In this document: positions 23,971 to 35,449 of the stretch, one piece after another
How the letters are laid out: every line of letters begins with the position of its first letter
Position numbering within the stretch: the first letter of the stretch is position 1
DNA from: Rostratula benghalensis
Taxonomy: Eukaryota > Chordata > Aves > Charadriiformes > Rostratulidae
Length of the DNA stretch: 64,000 nt
Reading direction: 5' to 3'
Assembly: GCA_013399305.1 (NCBI GenBank)
Contig: VXAI01000090.1
Span: 2,283,409-2,347,408 of the forward strand
Translations under genes and position numbers: made by a program
Notes under the pieces: generated by a model
What the model saw: the letters and a program-made list of their open reading frames with translations, nothing else
The model's database searches: none
What the model was told of the DNA's origin: nothing

Positions 23971-26722
23971 AAGGAAGAAATCCCCCTTTGCTAGAAACAC
24001 CTCTTCTGAGGGCAGATATCTTATTTAAATCCAGATTGGAAAAGAAAATGAAAGATAAAATAAATGGAATGCCTTTACTCTTTAAGAAATAATAATTGAT
24101 TTTTTTTTCTTGTTACTGCTTGGCTTCCTCAAAGACAACTTTGTGCTTCTGAAAATTAGGTGCAGATGTCCTCTCTTTTGAGCTCCTTAATGAAATCCTC
24201 TGCATCCTGGCTTTCCTCCCCTTTTTGGCAAAAGTTGTCAATGTTCACTTCAGCTGAGTCAGGAGCACAACATGACCATGTGGTCCTCTTTGCACAGCAA
24301 ATGGACTTAATCACAGGGGCATACAATTACATTCCTTTCTCCTCATTGCAAATTCATCAGGGAATAGCAAACATAAAACTCCATTGTCTAGGACCTTAAA
24401 AAAAAATATCACTGTTATTCATATTCAGCAAATCTTTCTCCCCTTCCCCATCCCTCATTCTTTTCCATGGTAGTAAAAAGGCAAAAAAAAAATCCTTTAT
24501 CACTTTATCTTCTATTATACTGCAAGAGTATATTTTTCACAGCTTACTATATTGCCAGCATTTAGATACGTTTTATCATCAGTGATTTCTCATGTTTTTT
24601 GTAATACTATATAGGACCTGAAGGATTCTCAATTTTACTTTTTGGGGATAGAAAGAACCTTCTCCGGATCTCTTAATTGCCATTATTTCTCTGCTCTCTC
24701 AACTTCCAGCCAGAGCTATTCAAAAAGCCATTTAACTTACTTGGCTGGTTTGCCTAGGGCTGATATTTGACCCTCACTTTCTCTGCAAGTGACAGAGCTT
24801 CTGAAGGACAAAGAGGACTTCTTTTCAGTAAGTGAGAGTTTCAGTTTTCTTGCAGTAAGGTAATTAGTGGGTTTGTCTCTGAAAATTCTCCTTGACATAT
24901 CAACCTTTTATTTTTGCACTTCCACATAAAGTTTCCTTAAAGCTGCTATGAGGTAAAGGGCTCCACTCTTTACATAGCTCATGTTCTTGGCTGTACTTTT
25001 ACACATTGTTCTGTTTTGGGAATATATGGTGAATCTCATGGTATATCTCAAAAGTCCCCTCACTTTCACCTGCTCCCTTCTGCTTCCTCATCATGGAAAC
25101 CTTTTAAATAAAATGCAATAACTATGCAGATACCATTCCACTTGGGAAAGGAGGGCACAGAGTTCCTTACCAAAGCACTGACATTCAGTTTGACTTATAT
25201 TCTGCCGAGAATGATCTACCTTATCTTTCAGTCCTGTGCTATCAAAGCCAAGATTTAAGAGCTGGAGACTCCCATGTTCACCTCCCTTAAGCAATCAATC
25301 CTCCAATTAAAAGGATGTAATGTTTCCCTGGGGCTTTGACTTGGGCATAAAGTCTAATCTCACAGAGCCACTTCCCACAGAGTCCTCTTTGTGTTTTAAA
25401 ATATTTCCCACAGCAGAGAAAAGAATTAATTCACGACCTTAACAGTCCAACAATGGCCCATTCCCACTTCTTCCATCTTCAAGTCATATTCTGCATAATT
25501 TCCACGCTGCTTTATTGTACAAATGTGCCTGCCACCTCTTTACCACATAGAACACTGCAGCTATGCTTGCACTGATTATTTTCTCCTTTTTCTTTAACCA
25601 GAAAAGGGGAAATAGTAGGAAACCAAGGTCAGATCCCAAGTGCAAGTAAGAAGGTACATGCTGATCTGGTCAAAGAGCTGCAATTAAAGGGAGAGACATT
25701 TATTTAAATAGCCTTGCTCAGATCTCTGTCTAATGGAGTGTGTCTGGACAAGAGCTCCAGCAAAGCCACCCAGGAGATTCCAGGCAGTTACAAGACTGAG
25801 AAAAAAAGAATATGTTACGTTTGAGGGCACTGAAGGCAATAGGTACTTTTCTAATTGCACCTATCATTTTAACCTCTTATGTGTCTGATACCGGGTAAAG
25901 AAACAAATTACCATTTCATATATCTTCCCTCAAATCTATGCATTACACTGATAGTCCAGAAAGCTCATCATGGGACGGTGTGGTCCTTCCATGGCAATTC
26001 CCCTGCTAGTTTGGCAACAGTTCACACAATTTTGTGCACTTTAGTGAAGTTGTACCACAAGATTTTAAACTGAGCTCAATAATCTGTTCTGTTAAAATAA
26101 ATTTTACTGTTGATATAACTATGTAATGTTATCTTGACCTCTCCACAAAAGATACTGGAAGCTGTTGTGGAATTAGGGAACTCGTAAAGGGGTGGGAATG
26201 GGCATTACTTACTGAGACCAAAAGAAGTACAAGTTGCTCTTGACAACAAAGACTACCCCCAAGTGTCTGTTAAAGGTTAAGCCCAGACGTATTCCTGCTG
26301 TTATACCAAAGGTGGCACTCTTCTCTTATGTGTCTTCCAGTCGCCTTAACTGTGCTTCTTTTTATATGCTGCAACAGTTTTGACTAAAAAGAAAACTTTT
26401 GGAAATCATTAACTCTATAAAGAAAGTACAGATCGTTATAAAGTATTTTGCAAAATACAAGCTGTCATGTTTTATAAAATTGTTGGCTCATTTTCAGACT
26501 AGAGCTCAGGGCTGGGGGTTTTTTCCACTTTCTGTTGATGTGGGATATAAACGAGTCCAGGCAAGTTAGAACATGCTTTATCATCACCATGGCTCTGAAG
26601 ATTTACACAAAAGAAAGAGGAAAAGAATTGACAGTTTGAATAATGCAAATCAATATGATGCATTTGATAACTTGGACTAAATACAAAAAATACAGAGCTT
26701 TGAGTCAAATAGATGGTCTTTA

Positions 26723-26766
26723 AAATATACAAAAATGTTCTTTGAAATATACAAAAATGCTCTGAC
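26723..26766. repeat. 22-bp tandem duplication
   Basis: AAATATACAAAAATGTTCT at 26723 is repeated from 26745 as AAATATACAAAAATGCTCT. There is one T/C difference across the shared 19 bases, at a period of exactly 22 bp. Confidence 0.9.
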
Positions 26767-29309
26767 CTAACCAAATATCAGTGTTAACTTACACTCCAAC
26801 CACAAATGTTGGGACACTCATTCCAACAACTCAATTTCTCCCTTTCAAAGACAGCTTGGACAAAGAAGCTCATCTAGCATGCTCCACAGTTAAAATATTT
26901 TTGAAAATTCTACAAGTTTTGTCACTTCAGCAAATAGATGGCATGCTACAGCCACCTCAGTCAGCAATATGCTATGCCATGTCCAGACAGGCACAATTAA
27001 AGACCTCCCAGAAAATATTGACTTCCCAATTAAAATATACAGAACCCCAATGGTCGCTTCTTTGTTTGTCTTTTACATCCACACACAAACCTGCACACCT
27101 GTAAGCAGGTACTCCATTTCTACAAGCAGATTTTACTTATGCCAAAGAAGGGGGGATGGCAGAGCTATACCCCAAACCATCGATTAGCACCTCCTACTTA
27201 CACAGTACTTCTGCCACCACCTCTAAGGACAGAGATGAGTGTATGCAAGGCAGCATCAGGACATGCCATACCCCTCTGCCATACCCCTCTCTCAGGGCAC
27301 GTGGGACTGCAAGAAAAGCAAGCCTTGCTTTTCAAGGTCACTGAAGTGCTGTCTTCACCTCTGCATGGTCCCCTTACCTCTCTTCACCACCTTCCCAACA
27401 GCCAGAACAAGTGACACTGAGACCCTTGCCCTTTTCCCAAAGCCTGGAGGGACCAATGAAGCAGGAAAGGAAAACTGTTAGCTTGAGAAAAAGCAAATGG
27501 CTGCAGAGGCATTGATAAGAGGCAACCACAACATAGGAGAGGGGAGAAGACAATGAGGAGAGATGGTCTCGGTGAAAAGCATAAGGAAATAAGAGAGATC
27601 CTGCTGCAACAAAGCTTCTCCAAACCTTCCCTGTCCTTAAAATGCTCTGTGCCCTCCTCATACCGCTGTCCTCATGTCAGTTCCCCCACCCCTAGTCTCA
27701 CAGCCAACCGCAAGCTGTCCTTACAGCCACTTCTCAACCCCTCCCACCCACAACAGCTGCAATTGATCCCAGCTCCTCATTGTCCTCCCCCCTGCCATGA
27801 TCTCCAGAACCCACATATTTTGCCACATCAGTATTTATTTCTGACTACACTTCTAGGATGCCTTCAGCATCTCTTTGTTATTGGTTCAGTGTCTCATGCG
27901 TCAAACTAAAGCTGCAGACCAAGCTACTGGAAATAATCATGGGAGAGAGAAAAATCTTGGAATATAAATGTCTGGATTGTGAAGAGGCCTTAAAGAACTA
28001 ATATACAAGGCATAAATTTAGATTTCCTATGTACTAACTCAGTACTCTTAACAGGATTACTTTGAACTGACGGAGAATTCAAGGAAAAAAGTAAATGTCT
28101 CACTGGTGTGAATGACCATTTTGTTTTTTACCACATCAAGTTCAAACAAACTTCCCTGAAATTTTCGCGTGTTCTTAGTTACAGAGAATGTGTCTCATTC
28201 CAGTGCCTGTGTGTTTTACTTAGAGCAGCTATTAACTTCTCACTATTTAAATCCTGGTTTATTACAGCATAAAACACACTAATAAAAAGATCAATTACTC
28301 AATCCAACATTGAAACGATATAAATCACACAAAATTCCAAAAGGTTGACATGTATTTACTTTGTACTCTTATTTCCATTCATAATATTATTCAGCATGAT
28401 CAACACCGCTCATCTCCCTGCTTTCTATCTGCTGTTAATCACAAATTATGTGTCTGACATCTACCCTGGGAGGCTAAATCAATCAACACTGCTTTAAAAC
28501 AATGTGTCTGCAGATTAATGGCAACTTAGAAAAATTTCTTTTGTAAGTCTCACAGTACCCCAGTACCATACAAACTAAAGAGAAGGAAAAAAACTCTCAG
28601 GCCACTTTGTCTATGCCCCCTCCCCCCGTGTCTAAGCCTTTTTCTACCATGTATTGCTTTTTTCCAGTCAGTCCAGTTCTAAATGAAGAAATACAGAAGC
28701 CTTGCAGGTCTCAGCCTATTTTCATGACCAAAAGCAGGAAGAAATGCCAAGCTTAGATATTTTTTTGTCTTTTTTGACAAAGCAATATGCATTGCCACAG
28801 TGTAGCAACCTCCTTAACAAATCTCTGCTTACCCCTACATTTTACTCTGGACTAGTGGAGTTGGCCACTCACAAGCAGATCCTGGCTGATGGAGCCAGCT
28901 CAAACATACAGATCTATGCATGACCAGCACTAGCGCTCAAAGAGGTGCACTGAATTCTCCTGGCAGAGGATGCACATGGGGCATCAAACCCCATGCTCCT
29001 GCATTCCAGGCAAGCCAAGGACGTGCTGCAGAAGCACAGGGTGCTAAACAACATAACTCTATTCCAAAAACACTCTTCTAGAGACCTTGCTGGTTTGTAA
29101 CTAGGGGAAATAAACTCTCTGGCAATCTCTTTGTGACTGTCACCCTGGGTTAGATGGCAAAATCTGCCTTCCAGTCTCTGTAGGCTCACCCTCCCTAAAG
29201 CCCACATCTTTGGATGGTTTAGATACCTGCTCCTGTGCTAATTGGTAGATTTCACATATTTTCAACACAAAATTTGGATCAGTGAAGCTTTGAAATTTTT
29301 CAGGGCCTT

Positions 29310-29640
29310 CAAGGCACTAACAGACCTTTAGTGGCTCCTTCCCACTGCCCAGGACCCCATGTCACCCCCGAGGCAGTCAGCCCCTGCCCCAGTGATGCCG
29401 CAGCAGGGCTGCTCTCCAGCTCCCCGCAGCCCAGCCCTGCCCAGCCATGGGCCCCACTGGATTGGGACCACCTGGAGGGCGACCTCTTGGCTTTGGCTTG
29501 GCCTGTCCCCGTCCCCAGGGAAGTACCCACTGCCCAGGCCTGGGACTGTCCTGCTCCTGGCAGTGGCAGCAGGATGTGCCCTGGCTGCCAGGCCTTGCCC
29601 TGATGGACCCTCCACAGGGAGACCCTACCGCTGTGCTCCA
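29310..29640. other. Unclassified GC-rich patch without CpG enrichment
   Basis: About 330 bp of strongly G+C-rich sequence stands out in AT-rich surroundings. It is rich in CCCAG, CTGCCC and CAGG words but has only a handful of CpG, so it is not a CpG island. Several overlapping frames are open on both strands, which follows from its lack of stop-forming AT words. No protein domain is recognisable. It could be a fragment of an unrecognised repeat, a retroposed piece, or a decayed regulatory element. Confidence 0.5.
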
Positions 29641-30999
29641 ACAAAATGTGTCCTTTCAGATGACTCAGAAAAACACTGATAGCATACAGGGCAACAAACT
29701 GACATCAGAAGAACTGAAAGCAAGATGATGCATTTTCTAAGGAGCATTTTGGTCTCCTCCGACATTCTAGATGGAAGTGGGTGTGATGGGAAGCAAAGGA
29801 AGCAGCTGAGGAGGAAGTAGAAGACTGAAGTTGTATCTGCCACACCATTACAGGGATCAGCTCTGGTCATGCCAGCTCCAAGAGAAAAAAAGGCAGAAAC
29901 AGAGGCATCTTAATAATACCAATGACTAAGAGCATTAAAAAGTCCTGCCTTACAAAGAGAGGCTGGAAAGATTGAATCAGCTTTATTCAGTGCCTCTCTA
30001 AAGCAGTAAGGGCAGAACATAGGGACATGAAATAATAACAAATAACTAGAAATAGAGGTTAAGTCTTGTCTCTTCCCTCACTTATAAAACAGAGATGTTC
30101 AAAAATGTTAAGTGATCCATTTTTGGATTGTGAAGCTAATTTAACAAGCAGGAGTAAAGAATGCACTAGAATTTTTAAAATAATTGATAACAACCACACA
30201 AAGAATAACACTATAAAAGAATAAAATTTGAGCAAAGAAGCAAAATCGAGTAATGGAGGTAAGTGAACAAAAACACCAAGTCTCATTCCAGCTAGTTATT
30301 TCTGTAATTAGTTGGGCTAATAATTGGACGGGGCAAAAAACTTGCTTAACCCAGTAGGACACACTACTTTTCAAAGTATATATACAAACTGAATTATAAT
30401 CCAAATAATTTAAAAGGTTATCATCACAGTCATGATAGAGATAAATTAAGCCAAAGTAGTTAAGTTTTCCTGATGGACTACCTGAGACACACCTGTATTA
30501 CCAAGGACCTGGAGGAAGCAATGTGATATGATTTACAGAACTGTACTTTGAGCTAAAATCTCCTAAAATTTACCAATAAAACAATTTACTGGTTGTGACA
30601 ATACCAAACCAAGATGTGATGTTCTTCAGCAGATTATCCAACACCGCTCCTAAACTTCAACCATAACTGCAGTTAGAGCAGAAGGAAGAAGAATCACAAA
30701 ATCTTGTCAGGGACATGAGAGAAATACTATAAACGGATTACTAAGTCCTGTTTATCTTACAAAGTTGCCTCTTCGGCATACATGATCATTATCAAGAGTG
30801 TGAGTTCACAGGCTGGCCTCTTCGTAGCTTCTGCTACCCCTGGAACCTGTAAGGGACCCAGAGAGATCATATTGTGTTTCTCAAGCAGAAGCAAATATTT
30901 GTTAGATCTTCTTAAAAAGCCCCAGTAAAGAAGATTCCACACCCTACCTGGACAATCCAGTGCTCAGTTACCTGTACAAATAGGCAGCACTTTCCCTAC
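29641..30999. other. Gene-free sequence
   Basis: AT-rich DNA. A short stretch near 29950-30010 (GAGAGGCTGGAAAGATTGAAT) weakly recalls an old CR1 segment but is too diverged to call. Nothing else is recognised. Confidence 0.45.
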
Positions 31000-31335
31000 C
31001 ATTTAACCTAATCTCTGCTGCTACAGTTCAGCGTGCTGGTTCTTGTCACATCTCCCCTGGATGTGGAGAACAGCTTATTTCCCGCCACTCTGCAGCAACC
31101 AATTACCCATCTGAAGATTGCTATCACACATCTCTCATCAGTCTTTCCTTCCCTAGACTGTAAAATTCCAGTTCTTCCACTATTTTCCCGTAGGTTAGGT
31201 TTTCCAGATCTCTGATCAATCTTTGCTACTCATCTCCTGCCTAACTGCTGAAACTGCAGTGTTCAAGTCCCATGTGGTGCTGAGACCAGACACAGACCCC
31301 AAAGCCACCGCTACCTTACAGATGCCATCGCACAC
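31000..31335 (-). mobile_element. Ancient amniote CR1 LINE remnant
   Basis: Ordered matches to the reverse complement of old CR1 3' sequence: TGTGGAGAACAGCTTATTTCC, then CATCTGAAGATTGCTATCA, TCATCAGTCTTTCC, GTAGGTTAGGTTTTCCAGATC, CTCTGATCAATCTTTGCTACT, and finally GTGCTGAGACCAGACACAGA. The same sequence in turtle- and crocodile-type CR1 reads around 'CCTCATAGGTCAGGTTTTCTA'. The divergence indicates an old insertion. It ends about 750 bp short of the CpG island. Confidence 0.78.
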
Positions 31336-32287
31336 CTGCAACACTCCTGTTACACATCTCAGAATGACATTTGTCTGGATTTTTGTATTCAAATATCTGC
31401 ACACACATATAACAATGACTTGTGGGTTTCTTACTGACTGCTGCACCTGTACTTACATATCCCATGTTGCTTACATCTTTAAAAAGCTGTATCCTATCAG
31501 TCAAGTAAATTTCCTAATGGACATACTTAGCATAGTTTTCACAGTTCTTCAGATAAATATTTTGTGCCCATGCAGTGTTATACATTTGAATAAGTACTTG
31601 AGAGCCATATAATAAGCACTTCCACAATTAATAAGGTTTGGAAAAAAACTTTAGAGTTTACTAACTAAATCTCTAACGAACCCACAAGGCTTTCTCAGGT
31701 GCCTGAAAACTGGAAGATTCTCAGAATCTACTTGTTCTGCATCCCGTGAAATCCTTGCATAGAAGACCAGATGCTTTCAAGCACAGTAACCATGTACATC
31801 TAAGCATTACACAACTGAACAGTAAACTTAGAGGTGGCCTACAGGGCAGATTTTTCTTTCCAGGTACAGAAAAGAGTATAATTGCAGTTGTTATGAATGC
31901 CTTCTACTCTATTAACGTAACATCTGAACTCCCATGCCACAAACTATCAAAGAAGTTAAAGCACACATACACAAAGTCAGTAACTCTTTTCACCCACGGT
32001 GTGAGAGTAAAGCCAACTTCTGCACTGGCACAGAAGGATGTAAGGCAATGTAAATTATTTCACCTTGTGCCAATAAAACCGAGCGCAGAACTTCAAACCA
32101 GCACGGTCTGCCCGCACGCACTGCCATCACACTGCAAAACCGCACCAGTTGCACGGTCCCCTTCCAGCTCCCCGTTAACGAGGAGGCACAAATTTCCCCA
32201 TCTCACACCCCCGGCTTTCGGGCCCACGCCTGGGCTGGGCTGCGGAATGGGGGTCCGCAGTCGCCCCGACGGCTGCACCTGTCTGCT

Positions 32288-32288
<1 letters not shown>

Positions 32289-32337
<49 letters not shown>
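32289..32337. repeat. (CA)n microsatellite inside the CpG island
   Basis: Twenty-four uninterrupted CA units plus one base. It is perfect in this assembly, so length polymorphism is likely. On the minus strand it reads (TG)n and would fall in or near any transcript started from the island core. Confidence 0.98.
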
Positions 32338-32339
<2 letters not shown>

Positions 32340-32660
32340 CGCCCCTCTAGCCGTCCCACCCCGGGAGAGGGGAGCCCCGACGGGGTGAACCCCTCCACCC
32401 CCCTAGGGGAGCTCGTCTCTGCCCCCGGAGCCCCGCTGACCTGCCGCCGGCCGCTCGCCCTCCCGCCGCCAGCCGCGCTGCCCCACCTGCCCCGGGGCTC
32501 TGCTCGCTGCGGTGCGGTGCGGCGCGGCGCTGCCCCTCTACGCCAGCTCGGCGGCGGCAGCATCCCCGGCCCCGCACCGCCCGCGGGAGCCCGCCCCGCC
32601 GGCAGCACCGCCCCCCGCCCGCCTCCCTGCAGCGGCGGGGGGTGCCCCCCTCCCTGTCCC

Positions 32661-32711
32661 GTCAACCGGCCACAAACCGGCAGGCCAGTTGACAGGCCGA
32701 GCCGAGTCAAC
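32661..32711. repeat. Inverted repeat with clustered GTCAAC sites
   Basis: GTCAACCGGCC (32661-32671) and GGCCAGTTGAC (32683-32693) are inverted copies with one mismatch around an 11-base spacer. A third GTCAAC lies at 32706-32711. Two AACCGG words sit in the same stretch. The site is on the edge of the CpG island and could be a composite binding site; no factor is assigned. Confidence 0.75.
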
Positions 32712-32785
32712 AGGTTTGCTGGTCCCCTCCTGCCCCTCAAAACGAGCACCCCTGCCATCCCAGCCCGTCCCACCTAAGGGGTCGG

Positions 32786-34910
32786 ACAGGCTTTCCCCAG
32801 TCCGGAAGGACCCCAGGCTGCACCTGGAATTGGAAAGTTACTTAATGCAAGAGGGGGAAACCATAGTTTGAAGTAACTTTGTGGTGAGATACCTTTTGCT
32901 TCAAAAGTATTTGGTTTGGGGAGCTTACGGCTGATTAGACCCCAGAGGTCCTGTTGTCCGTGTGGTTTCACACCTTCTGAAGTGAAGCTGTCCCACAAAC
33001 CTCCAATAATCACCACAGCCCTCTCATCCACATCCACAGTACCATCACACATACCAGGTACCACCACCCATACCAGAGTTCAGGTGCAGAAGCCCTTTTT
33101 CTGCTCATGCAAAACTTGTAATTGTTACCCAAATGCCTCTCTCCCCCTCACTCCTTTGGACAACACATGTGGTAAGGTGTTCTGACAGAGGAATCCTGCA
33201 GCTGTGAAGTCAGTGCCCGGATGGACACCTAGAACTAATTCCTGACCATCCTCCTGCACTTCTTTTTCTAGGTGGAGGGAAAAGGCAGGATGGCTTTTGT
33301 GATCCTTAGCCTTGGTGACTGCTGTGTCCAGGAGACAAGCTGGTGGGAACACTGTGACCTTGGGAAATTGGATGACCAGTCAGTGAGCACATGACTTCCT
33401 TTCATATGTGGAGAGGAGTTACCAAGGCCAGGAGCTGGTGTCCTTCACTGCCTTTACACGAGCTTAGTGAAACCAAGCCTGGCATAGACAAAGGAGTATT
33501 TAAGACCTCTAAGGCTATTCACTAAGTGCTCTTTGTTCACACGTTGTACGTAGGTGATGTTCCCTGTATCTCATGTTCCCTCCTACACATTCATTAAGCT
33601 CTTAATCTGTGCCACATGTGTCTTGTTCTCCTGTGAAGGAATGTATATGAGGAAAAGTATTAATTAAATAACATGTAAGTGGCAGCTTTCAACAGACTGG
33701 AGGTCTGGATGACAGGAGGCTGAGTCTGGCAGGTAGGAAGGGGAATGCAGTTTCACTCTGTGTTCTCCCAAGCATAAACAGACACCTACGTTAGAAGGCA
33801 GTGTGGGTTATGGATGCTCCCATACAGAGGCTCCTTGCTCTCATAATCAGGGTCCTCACTCCCTCTGCCACTGCTGTTTTCAGGATCTGAGGCCAGCTTA
33901 TCTTCCTGATGCTAAATGTGCTTTTCCAGGACAGCGTGGGCTATTTGTATTGTGGGTCCAGCAGTATCTATGACCAGTTCATCTACTTTTGTAGTCAGGG
34001 TGAACATTAATAAGAGACCTCAGCTTCTCTCCTCCCACAGATCTTTCCAGTTTACCTTACACCCATGCCTGTGCACAAGCTTGTGTTTGTATAGTTCATT
34101 CACACAGGAGACAAATCTGGGTTCAAACATAACCGTGATATGCTCTAACATGTAGCCTCATTTGAGGATTGCTGAACAGCAGCAATTTTTTGTGAATGAA
34201 CAAGGCAGTATCTGTTGCAGGCTCATACACAAAGTTCAAGCAAACATCTCCACACTTGACAGAAAGAGCTATCACTTTCCAGTTATGTGCCAATTAGAAA
34301 GAAATTTAAAAACCAAAACACCAGCAATCAACCCTGCTGTTTTCTGCCCATCCAAAACACAGTGAAGGATCAGAAGATGCTTTTAATTCCAAATCACATC
34401 CCAGAAAGGCACTGTTCAAGAATGCCTGAAAGGAACATCTTTGATAGCAAACCCTTGTGTCCCATTCTAATTCTGGCCACACATTCAGAAAACTGAACAG
34501 CTCAGCAATGAAACTCATGATGATGCAGGTTCCTGTCAGTGAATTCATTCATATAAGTGTATGTATATATCTGAAGACATGCACATATGTATTTTTTTCC
34601 TATTTAAAAGAAAAGCCTTTAGAAGAGAGATGTCTAAGGGATTCCGCGTGTGAACTGTCATAGAGCAGACAATACCTATTTTAGCTAAAAAGGTTCAAGA
34701 AGAAAAAAAAGTGATTAAATTTTAACTATACCATGGACAGAGAACACAATATAGCAAAGAGTACCAAATGCCAGCTTAAGAGAGCTTAGATCTAACAGAA
34801 TCAGCATTTTTCAATATGTAGCTCCTCTGAGCCGTTGTTCATATTAAGAGAATATTTCTATCAACAGCATGAACAATTCTTTACCATTCAAGGCCAATGT
34901 GTTCTGACCC
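32786..34910. other. Gene-free flank upstream of the CpG island
   Basis: Mixed composition, moderately G+C-rich to about 33.9 kb, then AT-rich. On the minus strand a CCAAT word lies at 32826-32835. No exon or mobile element was recognised. Confidence 0.5.
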
Positions 34911-35449
34911 TGTTGTGGTTTAACCCCAGCAAGCATCTAAGGCCACGCAGCCACTCGCTCACTTTCCCCTCATCTCCCCCAGTAGGCCAGGGAGGAGACA
35001 AAAGGAGGGGAAAAAGCCACCTCCTGAGCTGAGATAAACACAGTTTACTAGAACAGTAACGGGAGAGGAAAATAATGATGACAACAACAATAATAACAAT
35101 AATGGCAAAAGACTATACAAAATAAAGTGATACAACACAAGTTCCTCTCACCACCTTATGAATGGTTGCCCAGCCCACCCCAGCAGCAATTATGGATTCC
35201 TGCTTCCCGGCAAGCCCCTGTTTCTATCCTAAGGATGACATCCATGGTATAGAACATTCCTTTGACCAGCTTGTGCTGTGTATGCTCCCCCTCAGCTTCT
35301 ACACAAAGCTGAACAAGTCCTTGTCTAATGTAAATGTTACTTAACAACAACTAAAATTATACCTGTTATCAACATTATTTTCATACTAAATCCAAAACAT
35401 AGCAGCTACTAGAAAGAAAATTAACTCTATCCCAGCTGAAACCAGGACA
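34911..35449 (-). mobile_element. Solo LTR of the same avian ERV family, copy 2
   Basis: This 539-bp element is in reverse orientation: it begins TGTTGTGGTTTAACCCC and ends CAGCTGAAACCAGGACA, the reverse complement of the family's two ends. The body keeps the GGTATAGAACATTCCTTTG block and an AATAATG-type simple-repeat stretch. Where copy 1 has a TATA box, this copy reads GGATAGAAA on the minus strand, so the core promoter looks decayed. Candidate target duplication: GACCC (34906-34910) and GACTA (35450-35454), only 3 of 5 matching. No internal retroviral sequence flanks it. Confidence 0.9.

Larger units (their letters stand above)
23029..29309. other. Gene-free AT-rich sequence
   Basis: No coding exon, RNA gene or mobile element could be supported. 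Minor structures are an alternating purine-pyrimidine run (23947-23970), a 22-bp tandem duplication (26723-26766) and pyrimidine-rich DNA at 27.6-27.8 kb. Confidence 0.5.
32080..32785 (-). promoter_or_regulatory. CpG island, candidate promoter of COL21A1
   Basis: The only CpG island in the window. At its core (about 32500-32640) roughly two dozen CpG dinucleotides fall within 140 bp, with GC boxes such as CCCGCCCCGCC and CCCCGCCCGCC. There is no TATA box, as usual for such promoters. The minus strand offers possible first-exon donors, for example GGCAG|GTCAGC at 32441/32440 and ACAG|GTGCAG at 32279/32278, neither perfect. It lies 28 kb upstream of the COL21A1 start exon in the right direction, and the start exon's 5' acceptor implies an upstream exon. 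The link to COL21A1, and the strand, are inference. It could instead serve a plus-strand non-coding transcript. Confidence 0.55.

Noticed and set aside
29309..29728. Five overlapping open frames in the GC-rich patch
   Set aside because: Openness on both strands is explained by base composition; none shows a domain. The patch itself is kept as an unexplained feature.
29950..30010. Possible old CR1 fragment near GAGAGGCTGGAAAG
   Set aside because: Only one short block resembles CR1 and the order of flanking blocks cannot be confirmed.
32093..32773. Minus-strand open frame of 226 codons across the same island
   Set aside because: Low-complexity Gly/Arg/Pro-rich product overlapping an equally open opposite strand; a composition artefact. 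Part may be 5' UTR, but not protein.
31746..32777. Plus-strand open frame of 343 codons across the CpG island
   Set aside because: It is open because of G+C richness and includes translation of the (CA)n tract. There is no domain, and its start lies in ordinary AT-rich sequence.
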